Below, piece by piece: positions 33,313 through 46,076 of a stretch of DNA of 64,000 nucleotides; positions within the stretch are counted from its first letter, which is position 1, and every line of letters starts with the position of its first letter. The stretch comes from Fragilaria crotonensis (Eukaryota > Bacillariophyta > Fragilariophyceae > Fragilariales > Fragilariaceae), in the NCBI GenBank assembly GCA_022925895.1, contig JAKSYS010000033.1, positions 1-64,000 on the forward strand. The letters are read 5' to 3'. The translations under genes were made by a program, and so were the position numbers. The notes beneath the pieces are model-generated. The model was not told the origin of the DNA and ran no database searches. It saw only the letters and a program-made list of their open reading frames with translations.

Positions 33313-33899
33313 TTGACCAATCCAAGAATTCGGTACTTTCGAAATTGGCGCTTCCGACTGACTTTATTTCACAGGCACACAAACATCACGGCTCATCCAT
33401 AACAAACTCATCATTCTCATCATGCCATCATCAAGCACTCCTCCAATACAAATGGTTAACGGAATCATCAGTCCTGTTGTTGCGTCTTAGCATTAAACCT
33501 TCTACAGTACTTGAATGATTTGTCTTTGGCTGCCACTACTGCTTGGGAGTACAAGCAGCACTCCCTAAGGGGGCGGGGTTCAAACTAGATAAATATTCCT
33601 CAGATATAAATATTTTTACTTGATACCACAGGAGCTATTTTATTTAGAGAAAAGTACCACAGGAGCCAAATTTCTGCCATTGGAGCCGCTTTTCAAATAG
33701 GAAAATATACCATAGGAGCCACAGGACACCCCCGTAAGCTCCAGTAATGTTTAAATTTAAAAGTAACACATGGTCTGTGCTCTTGGAACATCACTGAATC
33801 ACCACTTTTACAAAACAAATCATCAAACTGATCGCACCATGACATCATCCCAACACATTCAATTGCATTGACCATCATCTTTCATCCATTCGAGAACTA

Positions 33900-35310
33900 T
33901 TTTCCTTCTCTCCATTTGGTCTTCGCTGCCTTCAAAGCAACAACTGTGCAACAGTTGAGTTGGACAAGAGATGCATCTGCCGCCACTTGAAAAAACATGG
34001 CTTGGACAGTAGGGTTTCGACAGTCCGTTCTCTCCTTGAAGAATATAAAAAGGAACTACTTCATGCAAAGGCTTTGGGAAGTATCGATCCGTATCGGAGC
34101 GACAGCAAAACCTATGCTGGATTTTCTTGTGTGTGTGGTCAATCCTTTGTAAAGATTGGAAATGCAAATCGACACTGCAAGACTGTGGGTTGTGATTCTT
34201 CAAAACTACAGAAAGTTGATCTCATCAAGCTTTGCTGCGGCAGGTATGTGACTCATGCTAAAGTCACTTCATTTTCAACGAATCACCACACAATTCAAAA
34301 CAGCAATTTGATTATTGTGAGGCAAGAGCTGTGCTTTTCCTATTCTTCCAAAAAGGAAAACAGGATCATACGTACACACATATGTTTACACCCCTTATTC
34401 ATGGATGCGGTGGTGGCAAACAATTTGTCCAGAAGATAAAATCCGACTTTTCTTCGATCCATTCATCACCGTGCTCATCAACTGAGTTCTTGTTGGTTCA
34501 AATCCACAAGCATGCTGAGGATTGGCTCCTTAAGTTTGTGCAAAAAAATATATTGATGGTTCCTGACAATCTCCGCGCTGGACGTCAAACATTTGAAGGT
34601 GGTGAAATAGAAGAGATATCACATCGTTGTACCTACACAATGCAACACGATCCACGGAGTTTGCTTCCAGAGTTGAAAAAGCTTTTATCCTTTTCTTACA
34701 GACGAGGTCTCTTTGCATCGAGAGCTTTGACACAATCAATGCCTTTGCAGTGCCCTACTTTTTGAAGGACTTGTTGCTTGAAGTCCCTCAATTGGTGGCA
34801 TCTCTTCCCTGTTGCAGAGTTCTGTTTAATGTTTGCTTTCGAGTCTCAACCAATGGTTCAAAATCAACATGATCTCTTGTGACACAGTGTCCTCTGTCTT
34901 CTCAAAGATCTCATCAGTTCTGAAGGCAGCCGTTTCTCCGTTATCTGTTCATTTTCCAACCAGTCATTTACAATTTTTGGTCCTGCACTTATCAAATCAG
35001 TACGTGAATCACCAGTGATTCACATTTTATCTCGATGGTTCGTCAAATTCGTGAAATGCATCATCGCATGCCTAAAAGGAGAAAGACAACACTTGATACG
35101 GTTGGCAACATTATGGTTGATCAATATTCTTTCTTATTTGATGACTGGTCTCGAATCGTCATCACAAGGTGGCGGTGGTTACTTGTAATTATTTTATTAC
35201 GTTTAGTGTATAGATTTGTAACTTTTTGTTACATTTTGTACACTAAAAGTGCACACGTATGTTATCTAGCACATTTATACCAAAAAAATATCAATTGCTA
35301 TTTTTGTAGT
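33900..35310 (+). pseudogene. Zinc-finger ORF of an unclassified transposon, frameshifted
   Basis: Three overlapping frames (33960-34439, 34331-34765, 34627-34872) and weaker coding to about 35150 read as one protein. Near 34128-34190 it has CVCGQSFVKIGNANRHC followed by a Cys, a C2HC-type finger in which Cys and His are spaced as in DNA-binding fingers. Downstream is a well-formed alpha-helical region (HKHAEDWLLKFVQKNI, about 34508-34555, and PELKKLLSFSYRRGLFAS, about 34667-34720). I do not recognise the family. Frame breaks at about 34330, 34720 and 34830 mean it is not expressed as one product. Confidence 0.45.
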
Positions 35311-35487
35311 ATCTGAAGCTTTTTATGTTAGACGGTTTGACATCTACGGTGTTCTTTATATGTTCCGTCATTGTTACAGTTTAAACATTCTTGTGTACGG
35401 CATTGCTGTTTTTCTGTTTATGCCGGTGACACCATTTTTGTGCACCTCCTTTTGTTGGTAACACCCGCACCGTAAAAAGCATACTGT

Positions 35488-38400
35488 TTGTTTCATTTCA
35501 TCATGAGCTCTCGCGGTCAGCCAACTCGCGAAGGCTTTGCCTTTTCTCCAGAGAAGGATCAATGCACTTACTGTGGTCGTGTTGTTGTTGCCGGCCCGAT
35601 GGGCCTGTCGCGTCATCTAGCTAGAAACCCTGATTGTCAGTTAGAGTATTCAATGGAGCACAACGCATCTCGTTGTCAACAGTCACCAACTGGATTATTG
35701 CACGACACTGGTAATAGGCAATCTGATGATGTCTATATTCACACCAACAATGGGTTTTTAAATGGTTTCAATCCGTCACTTTCTGATGATCAAATTGCGC
35801 GTTGCCCTCGTGAAGAAGATTTTTCCATCAATGAGCCAGTCGATGACGATTTTGCAATTTCACATGACTATTCTTATGATGAGCACATCATTATTCCCCA
35901 TGCCGAATGTGTTGTTCCCGAATCTTTCAACCTTCCTACTGTCGAATGTCCACCCATCGTGCCTGCTCTTCCAGCGTGTCAGCTAACCCAACCTGCAACC
36001 AATCTTGGCGCTGATGGTTGTGCAGACACTTCAATCCTTGATGCATACGTCGCTCGTTCCGATCTCTCAATGATGGTCTCTCTCTTTCTTTGTTCTCTGT
36101 TGAGGAAAAGGTTCAGGTGGACTTACTACAAACTCTCAAGAGACTTCGTGCTCCAATGATTGCCTATGACGAGATAATGAGGTGGGCTGTCAGGTCTTCT
36201 TTACAAGGACACATATTTCGTGATGTTCCACTTAGTTCACGAAAGACTGTTGTAGAAAAGCTCAAAGTTCGCGTGGATCTTGACTCTCTGCGCCCTGTCG
36301 TAAAGGAATTGTATCTTCCATATTCCAAGCGTTTTGTTGAGGTTGTGTACTTCAGTGCACACGCCATCTTTGGCTCATTTCTTTCCTGCTCTGAACTCAA
36401 CCAAGACCAGAATTACATATTCAACGACGAAAACAATCCGAACTGCAATCCTTTTGCAAAACCCAACGGTGCCATGATTTCAGATATCAACACAGGCAGG
36501 TGCTACCTCCGTACTTATGATCAATTAGTAAAGAACCCGAAGACATGCTACTTCCCTGCATTTTAGCAATTGACAAGACAACCTGTGACATTGTGGCGGA
36601 GGTTTGTCACTGGAACCCATTGTCATATCCTATGGATTGATGAAGCGACATACGCAAAACGCCACTGGCGATGCGTGTTCTCGGTTTTATCAATACCTCC
36701 CAATCCACCAGCGAAATTCGGCACCTGTAAATCGACCTGTTCCTGTGGGCACAGAACCTTCCCTCTAGTTATAAAACTAGAGATGTGTCGGCTGCTACTT
36801 GGCGCTTAAACGAGTACCATATGCAGATTGACTTCATTCTTCGTGAATCTGGATACCTTGATCTCCAGCATTCAGGGCTGAAATGGAACCTTCAATTTCG
36901 AGGCAAAACCTATCCTGTCATCCTCCAACCTTTCATTCCCTTCATAATTGGAGATACTGAAGGTCATGATAGTCTCTGCGGTCATTTCAAGTCTCGCACC
37001 GATAACGTTGCCCAGCTCTGCCGATCCTGCAGTGCCCTACTATGCTTTGTGGGTATTCGAAGTCTCGCGATTTGCCCTTCGTCGACCCCATCATCAACAA
37101 GCTTGTCCGGGACCAGGACATCCCGCACTTAAGTCAATGTCTCAGCATTATCTGAAGAATGCTTTTGATAATGTACGATTTGGTCTTCACAATGATCGCG
37201 GCATATTTGGCGCTTGTCCAGGAGAGATCTTGCACTTAATTCTTATCGGGTGGTTCAGGAATGTCATTGACTCATTCTTCATTCAGATTGGGAAGGAGAG
37301 CCTCAAAGCTCAACTGTACGACACACTTCTGCATGACATTAACAAATGCCTTGGGCGGCAAAGTGATCGTGATGTTCCATCTACAAGCACTCAGAAAGGG
37401 TTTTCCAGCACCGCCAACATTCCTGGTCATGAGTACACTGGTTGTTTGTTTGTCATGCTTATCTCATTTTACTTCTCGCTTTCAGGAGATATTTGAAGTG
37501 CTCGCGCATCAAAGAAACAAGATGCACATGACAAAGCATTATCCAACCCTGCTTGGGTGAATGATTGGAAGACTCTCCTTAGTTCCTACTGGAATGGCAT
37601 ATGTGGTTGAAGCAACCAGAGATTCGTCGCACCTCTGTAGCTAAATCAGTGTACGCCACATCACGCCTGATGCGATTCCTCAAGTTCGTTGCCCCTCGTC
37701 TGTCAGGGGGTATGTTGAACAACACCATAAAGACCCATCTTGTTCTTCACATCCACGATGATGTTCTAAATTTTGGCGTCCCCGAAGTCATGAATAGTTC
37801 TTATTCTGAATCTGGTCACATAACCATCTGCAAGGACACCACTCGAAACACGCAGAAGCGTTCGCAAACGTTCACTTTGCAGGCTGCCATGCGTTACGTG
37901 GAAAATCTTGCAATAGCTCGCAGCTTCTCAGCAATCCACAATAGCACTGGTTGTGCCAAATCTCCATTGGAATCCATTCCTGCTTGCAAGCTCGCTGGGA
38001 AGTTGTTTGTCATTTCGAAGGATGTCAATGGCAACCCTTATTGCCGTCAACCGCGCTGCAGTAACAAAGCACGCGACTCTCTCGCAGATGCGTTTCCTTT
38101 GGATGCTCATGTATTTGAGACTGTTGCAGCGTACTGTCTTCCAAATGTTGATCCCCAAATTGTGTACTGTTACACTGAGTATCATCCCAAGTCGGGAGGT
38201 CAGCTGTATCGTGCGCACCCAAACTATCATGGGAATGGGAAACCATGGTTCGATCATTTATTTGTCCAGTGGCGAGGAGAGGCTGGCAAGGTATTGTTAC
38301 ATCCAGCTCGCGTCCATGTTTTCATTGACTTACACAACGTCCTCCCACGTTCCATCATCACATTTCCCGAGTCAGAGCAAGTTGGTTATTTCACAAAACC

Positions 38401-38959
38401 AGGCTTTTATGCTGTCATTGAGTCTTACGATCCTGTCGAAGAGCCTTTTCCCAATGCTAAGGTCAATCCTAACGAGAAGTTGATGGATGCGGATTTCGAT
38501 TTCTCAGTTTTCCGTAAATTCCGTCTAACGCTTCTTCGCAAGAGCAGCAAGCCCAAGCTGTTCTTAGTCAATGTTGATTCCATTGTGGGTCCTACCGTTG
38601 CAATTCCTGATGCCTTTGGCGATACCCCCATCCAAGTTAGCGGCCCATCCATTCCCAACATAGATTACATATTCTTGACGTTCCGCCAACATGAATGGGC
38701 ACAGACATGGGAGTCGTTCATCATGCAGCAAGATCTTCGAGTCAATGGCCCCGGTGGGTACGAATCAAACGATAGCGACTACGATGAAGAGGGAGGTGAT
38801 CCAGTCTTCATAAATGCCAATGCCAATGATGATAACGTCATTTCCGCAGAAAGAGTTAAGAGGAAAGGAAGCACTGGGGCAAAAATGGCAGCCGCAAAGT
38901 TGGTAAATGCAGCACCAGGACCAGTAAGAATAAGAGGCAGAAACGGAAGTAGTTGTTGA
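35488..38959 (+). pseudogene. CACTA/Plavaka-like transposase, frameshifted
   Basis: The gene opens with a finger CTYCGRVV...HLARNPDC (about 35550-35640) after MSSRGQPTREG (ATG at 35503). Frames 35503-36159, 36090-36566, 36785-37132, 36948-37496 and 37601-38959 follow in series. Core motifs include ILAIDKTT with ...GGGLSLEPLSYPMD around 36560-36640 (read across frames), FIIGDTEGHDSLCGHF with an LCRSC cluster (about 36940-37035), and FGACPGEILHLILIGWF (about 37206-37256). These match the Tnp2-like transposases of the CACTA group and its Plavaka branch. The C-terminal 452 codons are open (LPNVDPQIVYCYTEYHP, about 38130-38185), ending in an acidic and then basic tail. Inverted ends were not found. 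Confidence 0.6.
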
Positions 38960-39408
38960 ATACTACTTCACAATGTAACCTTACAGTTGTTCAGCGACGA
39001 AGCACCACCACCAAGAACACGAGACTTAATAAGTAGGTGGTGTTGGACACACCACAAAACCAGGTTTCTATGCTGTCGCTCATGGTGTAGTCCTTTGGTC
39101 TTGTTCTCAAAATGAGGAAAAAGACAAACCAGAAGATGAATGCCAATACTTATGTTTTCCTGTTGACAATGAAACCGACCTTTCTTGGAATGGTGGGCAA
39201 CTCAGTTGCTTGGAATTCAGACGCAAACGCTACATTGCTTTTGGAGAGCGTGTCTTGCCAAATGCCCCTATCAACAATCCGTTCACCGACAAGGTCTGCT
39301 CTGATTCCCTCATCGACACTAGAATCGCTGTCGTTACCATCTTCATCGTCTGTTCCGTCATCAGAATCGCCACCTAAGGGAACTGACCCATCATCAGAAA
39401 CAGAATTG
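38960..39408. other. Short non-coding stretch between transposon genes
   Basis: No motif-bearing frame. Opposed frames at 39112-39429 and 39446-39150 are Ser/Asp-rich on one strand and look like low-complexity tails. Confidence 0.35.
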
Positions 39409-41760
39409 TCAAGAGTGCTGGGGAGATGACGCAGACGTACTGTCATTCTGCACTACCTTACTTCTCTGAAGAATCCGTTTGTGTTTTCGGATTTTTCGAT
39501 CCATTCCAAAGGTAACGATTGAAGACTTTGCTGCAAAAAAGGTCCCATAAACATGGCAATTTTTCTCTCGCTGCATCATTGATGTACAGTGACGTATCAG
39601 TCGCCCATCCCAACTGATGAGAACTCCATGAGTGAGACGAATTGCCATCCCATTGTAAACTTTACCAGTTCCACTCTTTTTTCCAAACACGTTAGGCAAA
39701 ACAAAGTACCATTCCTTAGTTGAACCAGGGTTATCTTCCGTCCAAATACTAAAACCTTGTGAAGCGTCGTTCACATCATAATGAGAGGAATTTGACAGAT
39801 CAACGCTGACATCCATGGAGTGGGAAACACGCCCGTAGCAACCATCGCCCGCCATCCCCATTGTCGGGAGGATGTCTGAATCATCCTCGATATCCTGCAT
39901 GACACGAAGGACACCTGGGATAGTGATTGCTGCCAATTGAGCGGATGCCCAGACCGCCCGCGCCAATGCTGGCTGCTCCCAATCAGCTGAGGAAGTAACG
40001 TACTGAGTTCGCCGCCGCTTGTCAAGGTGGATACGAGTCCCGATAGCGTACATACGGCCTAAATCACCATGACCACTACGCACGACAGCACCCTTGTTCG
40101 GCGACTTGAGGAGACTTGCTGCATGATTGTGGATCATGCACAGTAAACGTTGGGAAGCTGGGCCGATATGTGGTAGGTATCTGACCTGCACTAAAGAATC
40201 CCTAACAAGGGCTACCTTGTCGGCACGATCTGGATGGACAATGTGCACAGAAACGTTGACATCGGTATCGCCACAGACCGCGGGATCAATGACCCAAACA
40301 GAATTGGGATCGATGTGTTTATGCAGAAAACCTGCAACATAGTGGCGACAACCCCTCCTGGCTGTTGTCCGTTTATGTAGCCGTGAATGAACGCTCTGAC
40401 GCTCATCCACAGTCCAATCATGAGAACGATCCACACCATGAATGAAATCAGGAGGCAGACGTGGAGCATCTTCATCGACGCATTGATGAACCTCGTAAAC
40501 AGTCTTGTTTTGAGACCTGTCAAAAGAGGCAACAACGGCTTTCCCAATTTGACAGGAATCACAAATGCATTGGATTGGCGCGAAACTTTCCACTTCCAGA
40601 TGCATTCTGGGTTGCCGTCCCACAATCGTGTAACATAACCACCGTGGGAAAAACGGTTGTCGCGGCTGCCATTCTTGACAATGCGTAGCCAGTTAATGTC
40701 CATGGGAACATGAGCATTCGCAACACCGACGTACTCCTTCCTGCGCTCACGGTGACAATAGAACATGCCAGCCTCTGGAAGTAACGCAAGGAAGGCACGA
40801 AGCAAGTATCATGCTTTTCACCCTTCAGCATGTCGTCGTCAATCTTCATCTTGACGGAAAGTCGACCGTGGCCTTCGTCGATGTCAAAACGAGCTATCTT
40901 TTTTGCTGCGAGCCAAAACAGCATCCATCACCACAATCTCAAGGATATGAGGCACGTCAATAGCGTGTTGCTGGAAGCGATCACTGTTCATGTGATCACA
41001 CCTTTCAAAGAAACATTGTCGTAGCCAAAAATATCCATGAATGCTACATGAATATTGGCAACAAATGTCCTGCCAATCTTTGCACCTAATGGAATTACAC
41101 TTGGTAGCACAGTCGGGTGACTGAGATGATCCCTTTCATGAAACTTGGCCTGATGACAGGTCAGACTTTTAACAAAGGACTCCGATAAATGCCTGGGTAT
41201 GCACTTTGCCAGAACACTACCAGCCTGATTCCGGCTGCACCAATAATCGCGACGGTACGTCGGATGACGAGATATTGCTGAATAAACACGCGGATTCATA
41301 TACCCAGCAATGATTTTGCGGGCCAACTCGCCTGGAAATGTACGTCCGCCAACAACGTTGACAACATTATATCGACGCCGTTGCACTGAAGCAGCAGTCA
41401 CACCAGGTTTGGTATTGCCCTTCTGCGTTTGCACACGAGGAGGACGGAAAACTTGATGCAAGTTGCAGAATGAGCAGAAGTGGCAGCTTCATTTCTGGGA
41501 ATGTACTTGGGTTTGCGAGATAAAGGACGTGACTCCTCCGTACCATCAGGGACCTTTGCCTCGAAATGAATCGGGACAACCTCCTCAGTTCGTGTCTTCG
41601 ATAAACAATTGCGCTGGCAAACGGACGGAGGAACTTGTCGATAACCACGGCGGATGAGGCGCTGCAATTCTCATGAGAACACGACGTCGTGCCGCCGTCA
41701 ATTGCCTTCTTGAGCGTGTCGTCCATGTCTGCAGCGTGTCCAATGGAATTGTGTCTCACT
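39409..41760 (-). pseudogene. Oxygenase-like transposon ORF, N-terminal part frameshifted
   Basis: The C-terminal 404 codons (40623-39409) are intact. They contain DPAVCGDTDVNVSVHIVHPD, SGHGDLGRMYAIG, then HYDVND (about 39770-39790), WYFVLPN and HGVLISWDGRLIRHCTS (about 39590-39640). The H-x-D pair, the later His and the following Arg pattern suggest a double-stranded beta-helix Fe(II)/2-oxoglutarate oxygenase. The TET/JBP-type enzymes carried by some transposons are an obvious comparison, but this is inference from a few residues. Upstream frames 41461-40988, 40924-40559 and 40805-40212 carry the N-terminal part with breaks near 40650, 40960 and 41400. The family is not identified with certainty. 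Confidence 0.45.
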
Positions 41761-41828
41761 TACTGTCAATACCGTCAAAATGAAATCCCTCTAACAGTGG
41801 CTAGGTTTGCCAAATCAAAGCAATCTGG

Positions 41829-42600
41829 CTTCGGACTTCTTACTACTAGTTATTGAACTTGACGTCCCAGCCAATCAAGAAGTCAATGTCGTTGTCGTCG
41901 TGCTGATTCCTTCACGTGTAGTAGAAGTTGGCGTTGCAATACAAAGTCGACGTCACGATCGCCGTTCAGTACTTGTTCAATATAGTCAGTACGTTATCAA
42001 AATCAACTTCACTATCACAAATCTCGCCGCAACAGTGGATACGTACTGGATGGTACCCTATCACACAATTGCAGCAGAAGAAATGGATGGTAAAAATCCA
42101 AGTCGACGTCCGTATCGAACAATATCGTCGAAGTCTAAAGCGGAGATCGGGCTTCGGACTTTTTACTTCTCGCTATCAAATTGGACTTCTTTCTTCTCGC
42201 TATCAAATTAAACGTCCCAGCCAGTCAATCAAAAAGTCAATGCTGTTGTCGTCGCGCCGATCCCTTCACGTGTACTAGAAGTTGGCGTTGCAATCCAAAG
42301 TCAATGTCACAATCGCCGTTCAGTACTTGTTCGATAGTCAGTATGTTATCAAAATCAACTTCACTATCACAAGTCTCGCCGCAACAGTGGATACGTACTG
42401 GATGGTACCCTATCACACAATAGCAGCAGAAGAAATGGAAGTAAATCAAGTCGACGTCCGTATTAAACAATATCGTCGAAGTCTAAAACGGTGATCGAGC
42501 TTCGGACTTCTATCTTCTCGCTATCAAATTTGACGTCAGCCAACAAAAAAATCAACACTTTGATTGTGAACACGTACTGGATGGTACCCTGTTACACAAT
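41829..42600. repeat. Tandem repeat, units of 323 and 348 bp
   Basis: CTTCGGAC marks unit starts at 41829, 42152 and 42500. Each full unit contains GTACTGGATGGTACCCT and a conserved stretch coding-like on the plus strand. The third unit is partial. Differences between units are mainly small indels. Confidence 0.85.
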
Positions 42601-42605
42601 CAAAG

Positions 42606-42890
42606 ATGATTGATATAAAAATGAAGAAGCTTGGGAAGGCAGGATGGAGACAATCAAGTTTCAATCAGGACTTGTACAACAAATTATGGAAGGAGCACAA
42701 AACTGCGGGAAAGTACATCAAAGCAACGTGGAAAAACTCCAGTACTATCATAAGAACAGGAATTGCACTTAGGAGTCGTCGCAAGACTTGGACATGGGAC
42801 TACAATTTTGGGGTAAAGCACATGCATTACACCGTAATTGATGCAATCTTAATAGTATCTGCAACATATACCGGTATTAAATACACATAG
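42606..42890 (+). CDS. Hypothetical 94-codon open frame
   Basis: A Lys-rich open frame (KLGKAGWRQSSFNQDLY near its start) between two repeat arrays. There are no homologues I can name and no paired ORF. It may be chance or a transposon scrap. Confidence 0.15.
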   Translation: MIDIKMKKLGKAGWRQSSFNQDLYNKLWKEHKTAGKYIKATWKNSSTIIRTGIALRSRRKTWTWDYNFGVKHMHYTVIDAILIVSATYTGIKYT

Positions 42891-42894
42891 TATA

Positions 42895-43602
42895 CGGAGC
42901 ATAATAAGTTAGTGAATATAGTACGTGTAGCACTACTGTAATGCACATACGTAGTACTTAATGAGTATGACGCATGTACTAGAACATGCGTTACACAACG
43001 GCAAACTAATTTAGTAAGTGTAGCACTACTGTCGTATACATACCAAGTATTTAACTAAGATGACGCGTGTACTAGAACACGCGTTACGCAACGGCAAACT
43101 GCTACCGGCGTAGTCGTGCAATAATCGGAGTCTACTTAAAAGGAGACATGTCACGTGCACTATATAGTAAGTAAATAGTACGTTTCAGTGTAACATAATT
43201 GTTACAAATCAAAACCAGACACAGTACAACGTTAAGGGGACACATATGCGGAGCATAATAAGTTAGTGAATATAGTACGTGTAGCACTACTGTAATGCAC
43301 ATACCTAGTACTTAATGAGTATGACGCGTGTACTAGAACATGCGTTACACAACGGCAAACTAATTTAGTAAGTGTAGCACTACTGTCGTATACATACCAA
43401 GTATTTAACTAGGATGACGCGTGTACTAGTACACGCGTTACGCAACGGCAAACTGCTACCGGCGTAGTCGTGCAATAATCGGAGTATACTTAAAAGGAGA
43501 CGTGTCACGTGTACTATATAGTAAGTAAATAGTACGTTTCAGTGTAACATAATTGTTACGAATCAAAACCAGACACAGTACAACGTTAAGGGGAATTCAA
43601 CG
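42895..43602. repeat. Two 354 bp tandem units carrying four hairpins
   Basis: Units 42895-43248 and 43249-43602 are nearly identical. Each holds two copies of a 22-base inverted repeat at 42970-42991, 43063-43084, 43324-43345 and 43417-43438. The last is a perfect palindrome whose half is ACGCGTGTACT. All four are followed by TAC(A/G)CAACGGCAAACT. There is no coding capacity. Confidence 0.9.
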
Positions 43603-43800
43603 TAGACTAATTTTGAATCAACATTACATAAATGGAATCTAGAGTATATGTTGAAAACGTTTTGAATAACATGTGAATATACATGATGCGACATGTATAA
43701 TAACAGACAAATTGAAACCAGGCGCAGTACAATGTAAAGGGGAATTTGACGTAGACATATTTTGAATCAACATTACATGTACAGAATAGCGTGTTTGTGC
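43592..43800. repeat. Diverged repeat, about 147 bp period
   Basis: GGGGAATT(C/T) followed by ACGTAGAC and TTTTGAATCAACATTACAT occurs at about 43592 and 43740. The segment before the second copy resembles the end of the 354 bp unit, so this may be a degenerate extension of that array. Confidence 0.65.
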
Positions 43801-44034
43801 ATAAAGATTTGAATACAGTACCATGTGGATAGACCTGTGTCATGTAAAATACCAAACTGTACAGAGGCACGGCAATGTACGTATGTTTATTTCAAACATA
43901 CCAGGAATCCTGAGAACTACGTGAGAACAAAGCTCATAAATATTGTACCACTCAGAACAACACAAGAACATAGAAGAGAGAAGCGCAAACAACACACCAG
44001 CTGAAACAGGTAAGACTGACAACTCCAAAACACA

Positions 44035-45804
44035 ATGATGAGCCGGCGTCTTCGGAGTTCAACCACAGAAACAGACCAAGGAGTTGGTGCAGTTGGGAAC
44101 AGGATGGTGGAAGAAAACAACAGCAGATACAAAGCGTACACACTGCAGTCAGAATCATTGGAAAAACAAGGTGAGCATGTCAACAACGACAGTGAATCAA
44201 GTGACGACGAGGCAATCATTGATGGGGAGAACGGGCAGGAAGACAACCAACTTACCGATCCAAACAGGGACTCCAGAGCGCATGCACGCATTGGTACTAG
44301 AGGACTAGGGCGACGAGGACCAAACTCAACATTTGCACAGGTTCCGAACAACGTCGAGACTCCATCCAGAGAGGCTGAGTTTGAGGCATGGCAGATGTTG
44401 CAGTTGAATCCAAGTCACATCCACCAAGTGAGAAATGGAACAAACCCATCAAGAGCTAGAGAATACGTTGATGCTGGACGGAGCCGGATGAATTCAACAC
44501 TTGTACATGATGCCAACAGCGTCTCGCATCCATCCATGGAGGTGTTGCTTGAAGCATGGCGAATGCAACAGCAGCAAAATACCCGGCAAAACCACCTACA
44601 AGCAAGAAGTGGAAGGAATATAGGTACACAAGACCAACGCGGTGAACAGGGGTGGAATTCAACACTTGCACATGATCTGAACAGCACCGAGCATGAAGCG
44701 CAGCAGCAAAACCCACGGCAAAATGAGCAACCAAGACACCTTCCAGTGGATCCAATGGTGCGTCGTGCAGACAACATTGCATTTCAAAACAATGGACAGC
44801 TTTATGACCAACACCACCAGCCACCTGTAGCGGGGGTCCAAGAAGGACAGAACAATACGTATAATGGAGATGTGGGTGTGGACGAAACCAGTAGAGCAAT
44901 CACTGGTGCAGGGAGGAAAGCATTCTAGTACAGAATTGCAAAGCAAATGCAGGAACGACACATCAGGCAACGGATCCAAAGTACTGTGAAGAGCCGCATC
45001 TTCAGAAAAGTCAAGTTCATCACAAGCACAGAGTACTACGAGAGAGTCATGAAGGTTATTGTTGAACAGGAGAAACCAGAGGACAAGGCAAAGTTTGTAA
45101 GAGTATACAAAACATGTGTCGTGGGAGCTGTCAACTCCAAGAGGAGTGCCTGCGCACAGGCAGCAGCGGAGGTGGTCGGAAAGCTACTAAAGGAGAAGAA
45201 TCATCAGGATGAGGTGGCACCGGCGCCCTATTCCATTGAAACACTATGCAAGCTCCGCCAGTCATAAACTCCTGAAGAAAAGGAGGCGTTCCAATGGTTT
45301 GTGGGTGAACTCCTGGAATGTGTGGTTGGAAAGACAACATGGGGAAAAAAGAAGTATCAAGCAAGGATATCGGAAGCAGTTTATGCCAACACGACAGATA
45401 AGATTGTCACAGTTTCTGATGAGGCGTTTGGCTTGGTTCTATACGAGAACTACATTGACAAGTGGATTACAAAATATCACAACCCATCTACTCACGGTGA
45501 AGGACGAGGAAAGAAAATTTTGGGGAAATACACTCGGAGCAGTGTTGGATATACGGAGTATGGAGGTTGGAGTGAAGAAGGCGTGCTGCGTTTCAACGAA
45601 CTGTGCAGTCTGGTTGAGGAGGACAGAAGAAGTCGGAATGCAAGAGAAGCCGAGGAACAGGTGATGCTCAGTCTACGGCAACAACGATTTGGAGAGCAAT
45701 CACAGAATGGTGTGGAGAATAGGAATGATCAGCAGAGTATCATTGATTCTGAAAGGAGTTTGGAAAGAAACGTGGAAATAGTCAACGCATACATTGAGTT
45801 GTGA
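44035..45804 (+). pseudogene. 590-codon ORF interrupted by two in-frame stops
   Basis: One frame runs from ATG 44035 to TGA 45804, with a TAG at 44926-44928 and a TAA at 45265-45267 but no frameshift. The N-terminal half is Asn/Gln-rich and disordered, with three diverged repeats of an N-S-T-x-x-HD/QVPN...EA-W motif (PNSTFAQV, MNSTLVHD, WNSTLAHD). The C-terminal half is structured: RIFRKVKFITSTEYYERVM, then KKILGKYTRSSVGYTEYGGW with RFNELCSLVEEDR. I do not recognise the family. The surroundings suggest a transposon-borne accessory protein. The stops could be recent mutations, or point to readthrough. Confidence 0.55.
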
Positions 45805-46076
45805 TAACATGAATTTTTTTGTTGTGATTCCATCGGCACAGTGAATATGGTACTACAGTAGTACCGTTACACACAGAAATTGTAACAAATGCGAATGAAC
45901 TGACAATATAATGGCACATCAACATCCTCAACATTGAACATGAACAAAGAAAGGTACATGTGACAAAAAGGTGTGATTGTGATCAAACCAATGTAACAAA
46001 TTTGGTACATTCAAAAATGTTCGGTGGGCTTCCTAAAATTGTTACTTGTATACTTGTACATACGAGGTGTACGAGA

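Larger units (their letters stand above)
32757..33890. other. Non-coding DNA with small transposon scraps
   Basis: Apart from the LINE scrap at 33029-33160 and the repeats below, no gene is seen. CCCTAAGGGGCGGG occurs near 33154 and a close variant near 33565, and CCACAGGAGC-like motifs recur four times between 33620 and 33725. Both look like parts of unclassified repeats. Confidence 0.4.
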
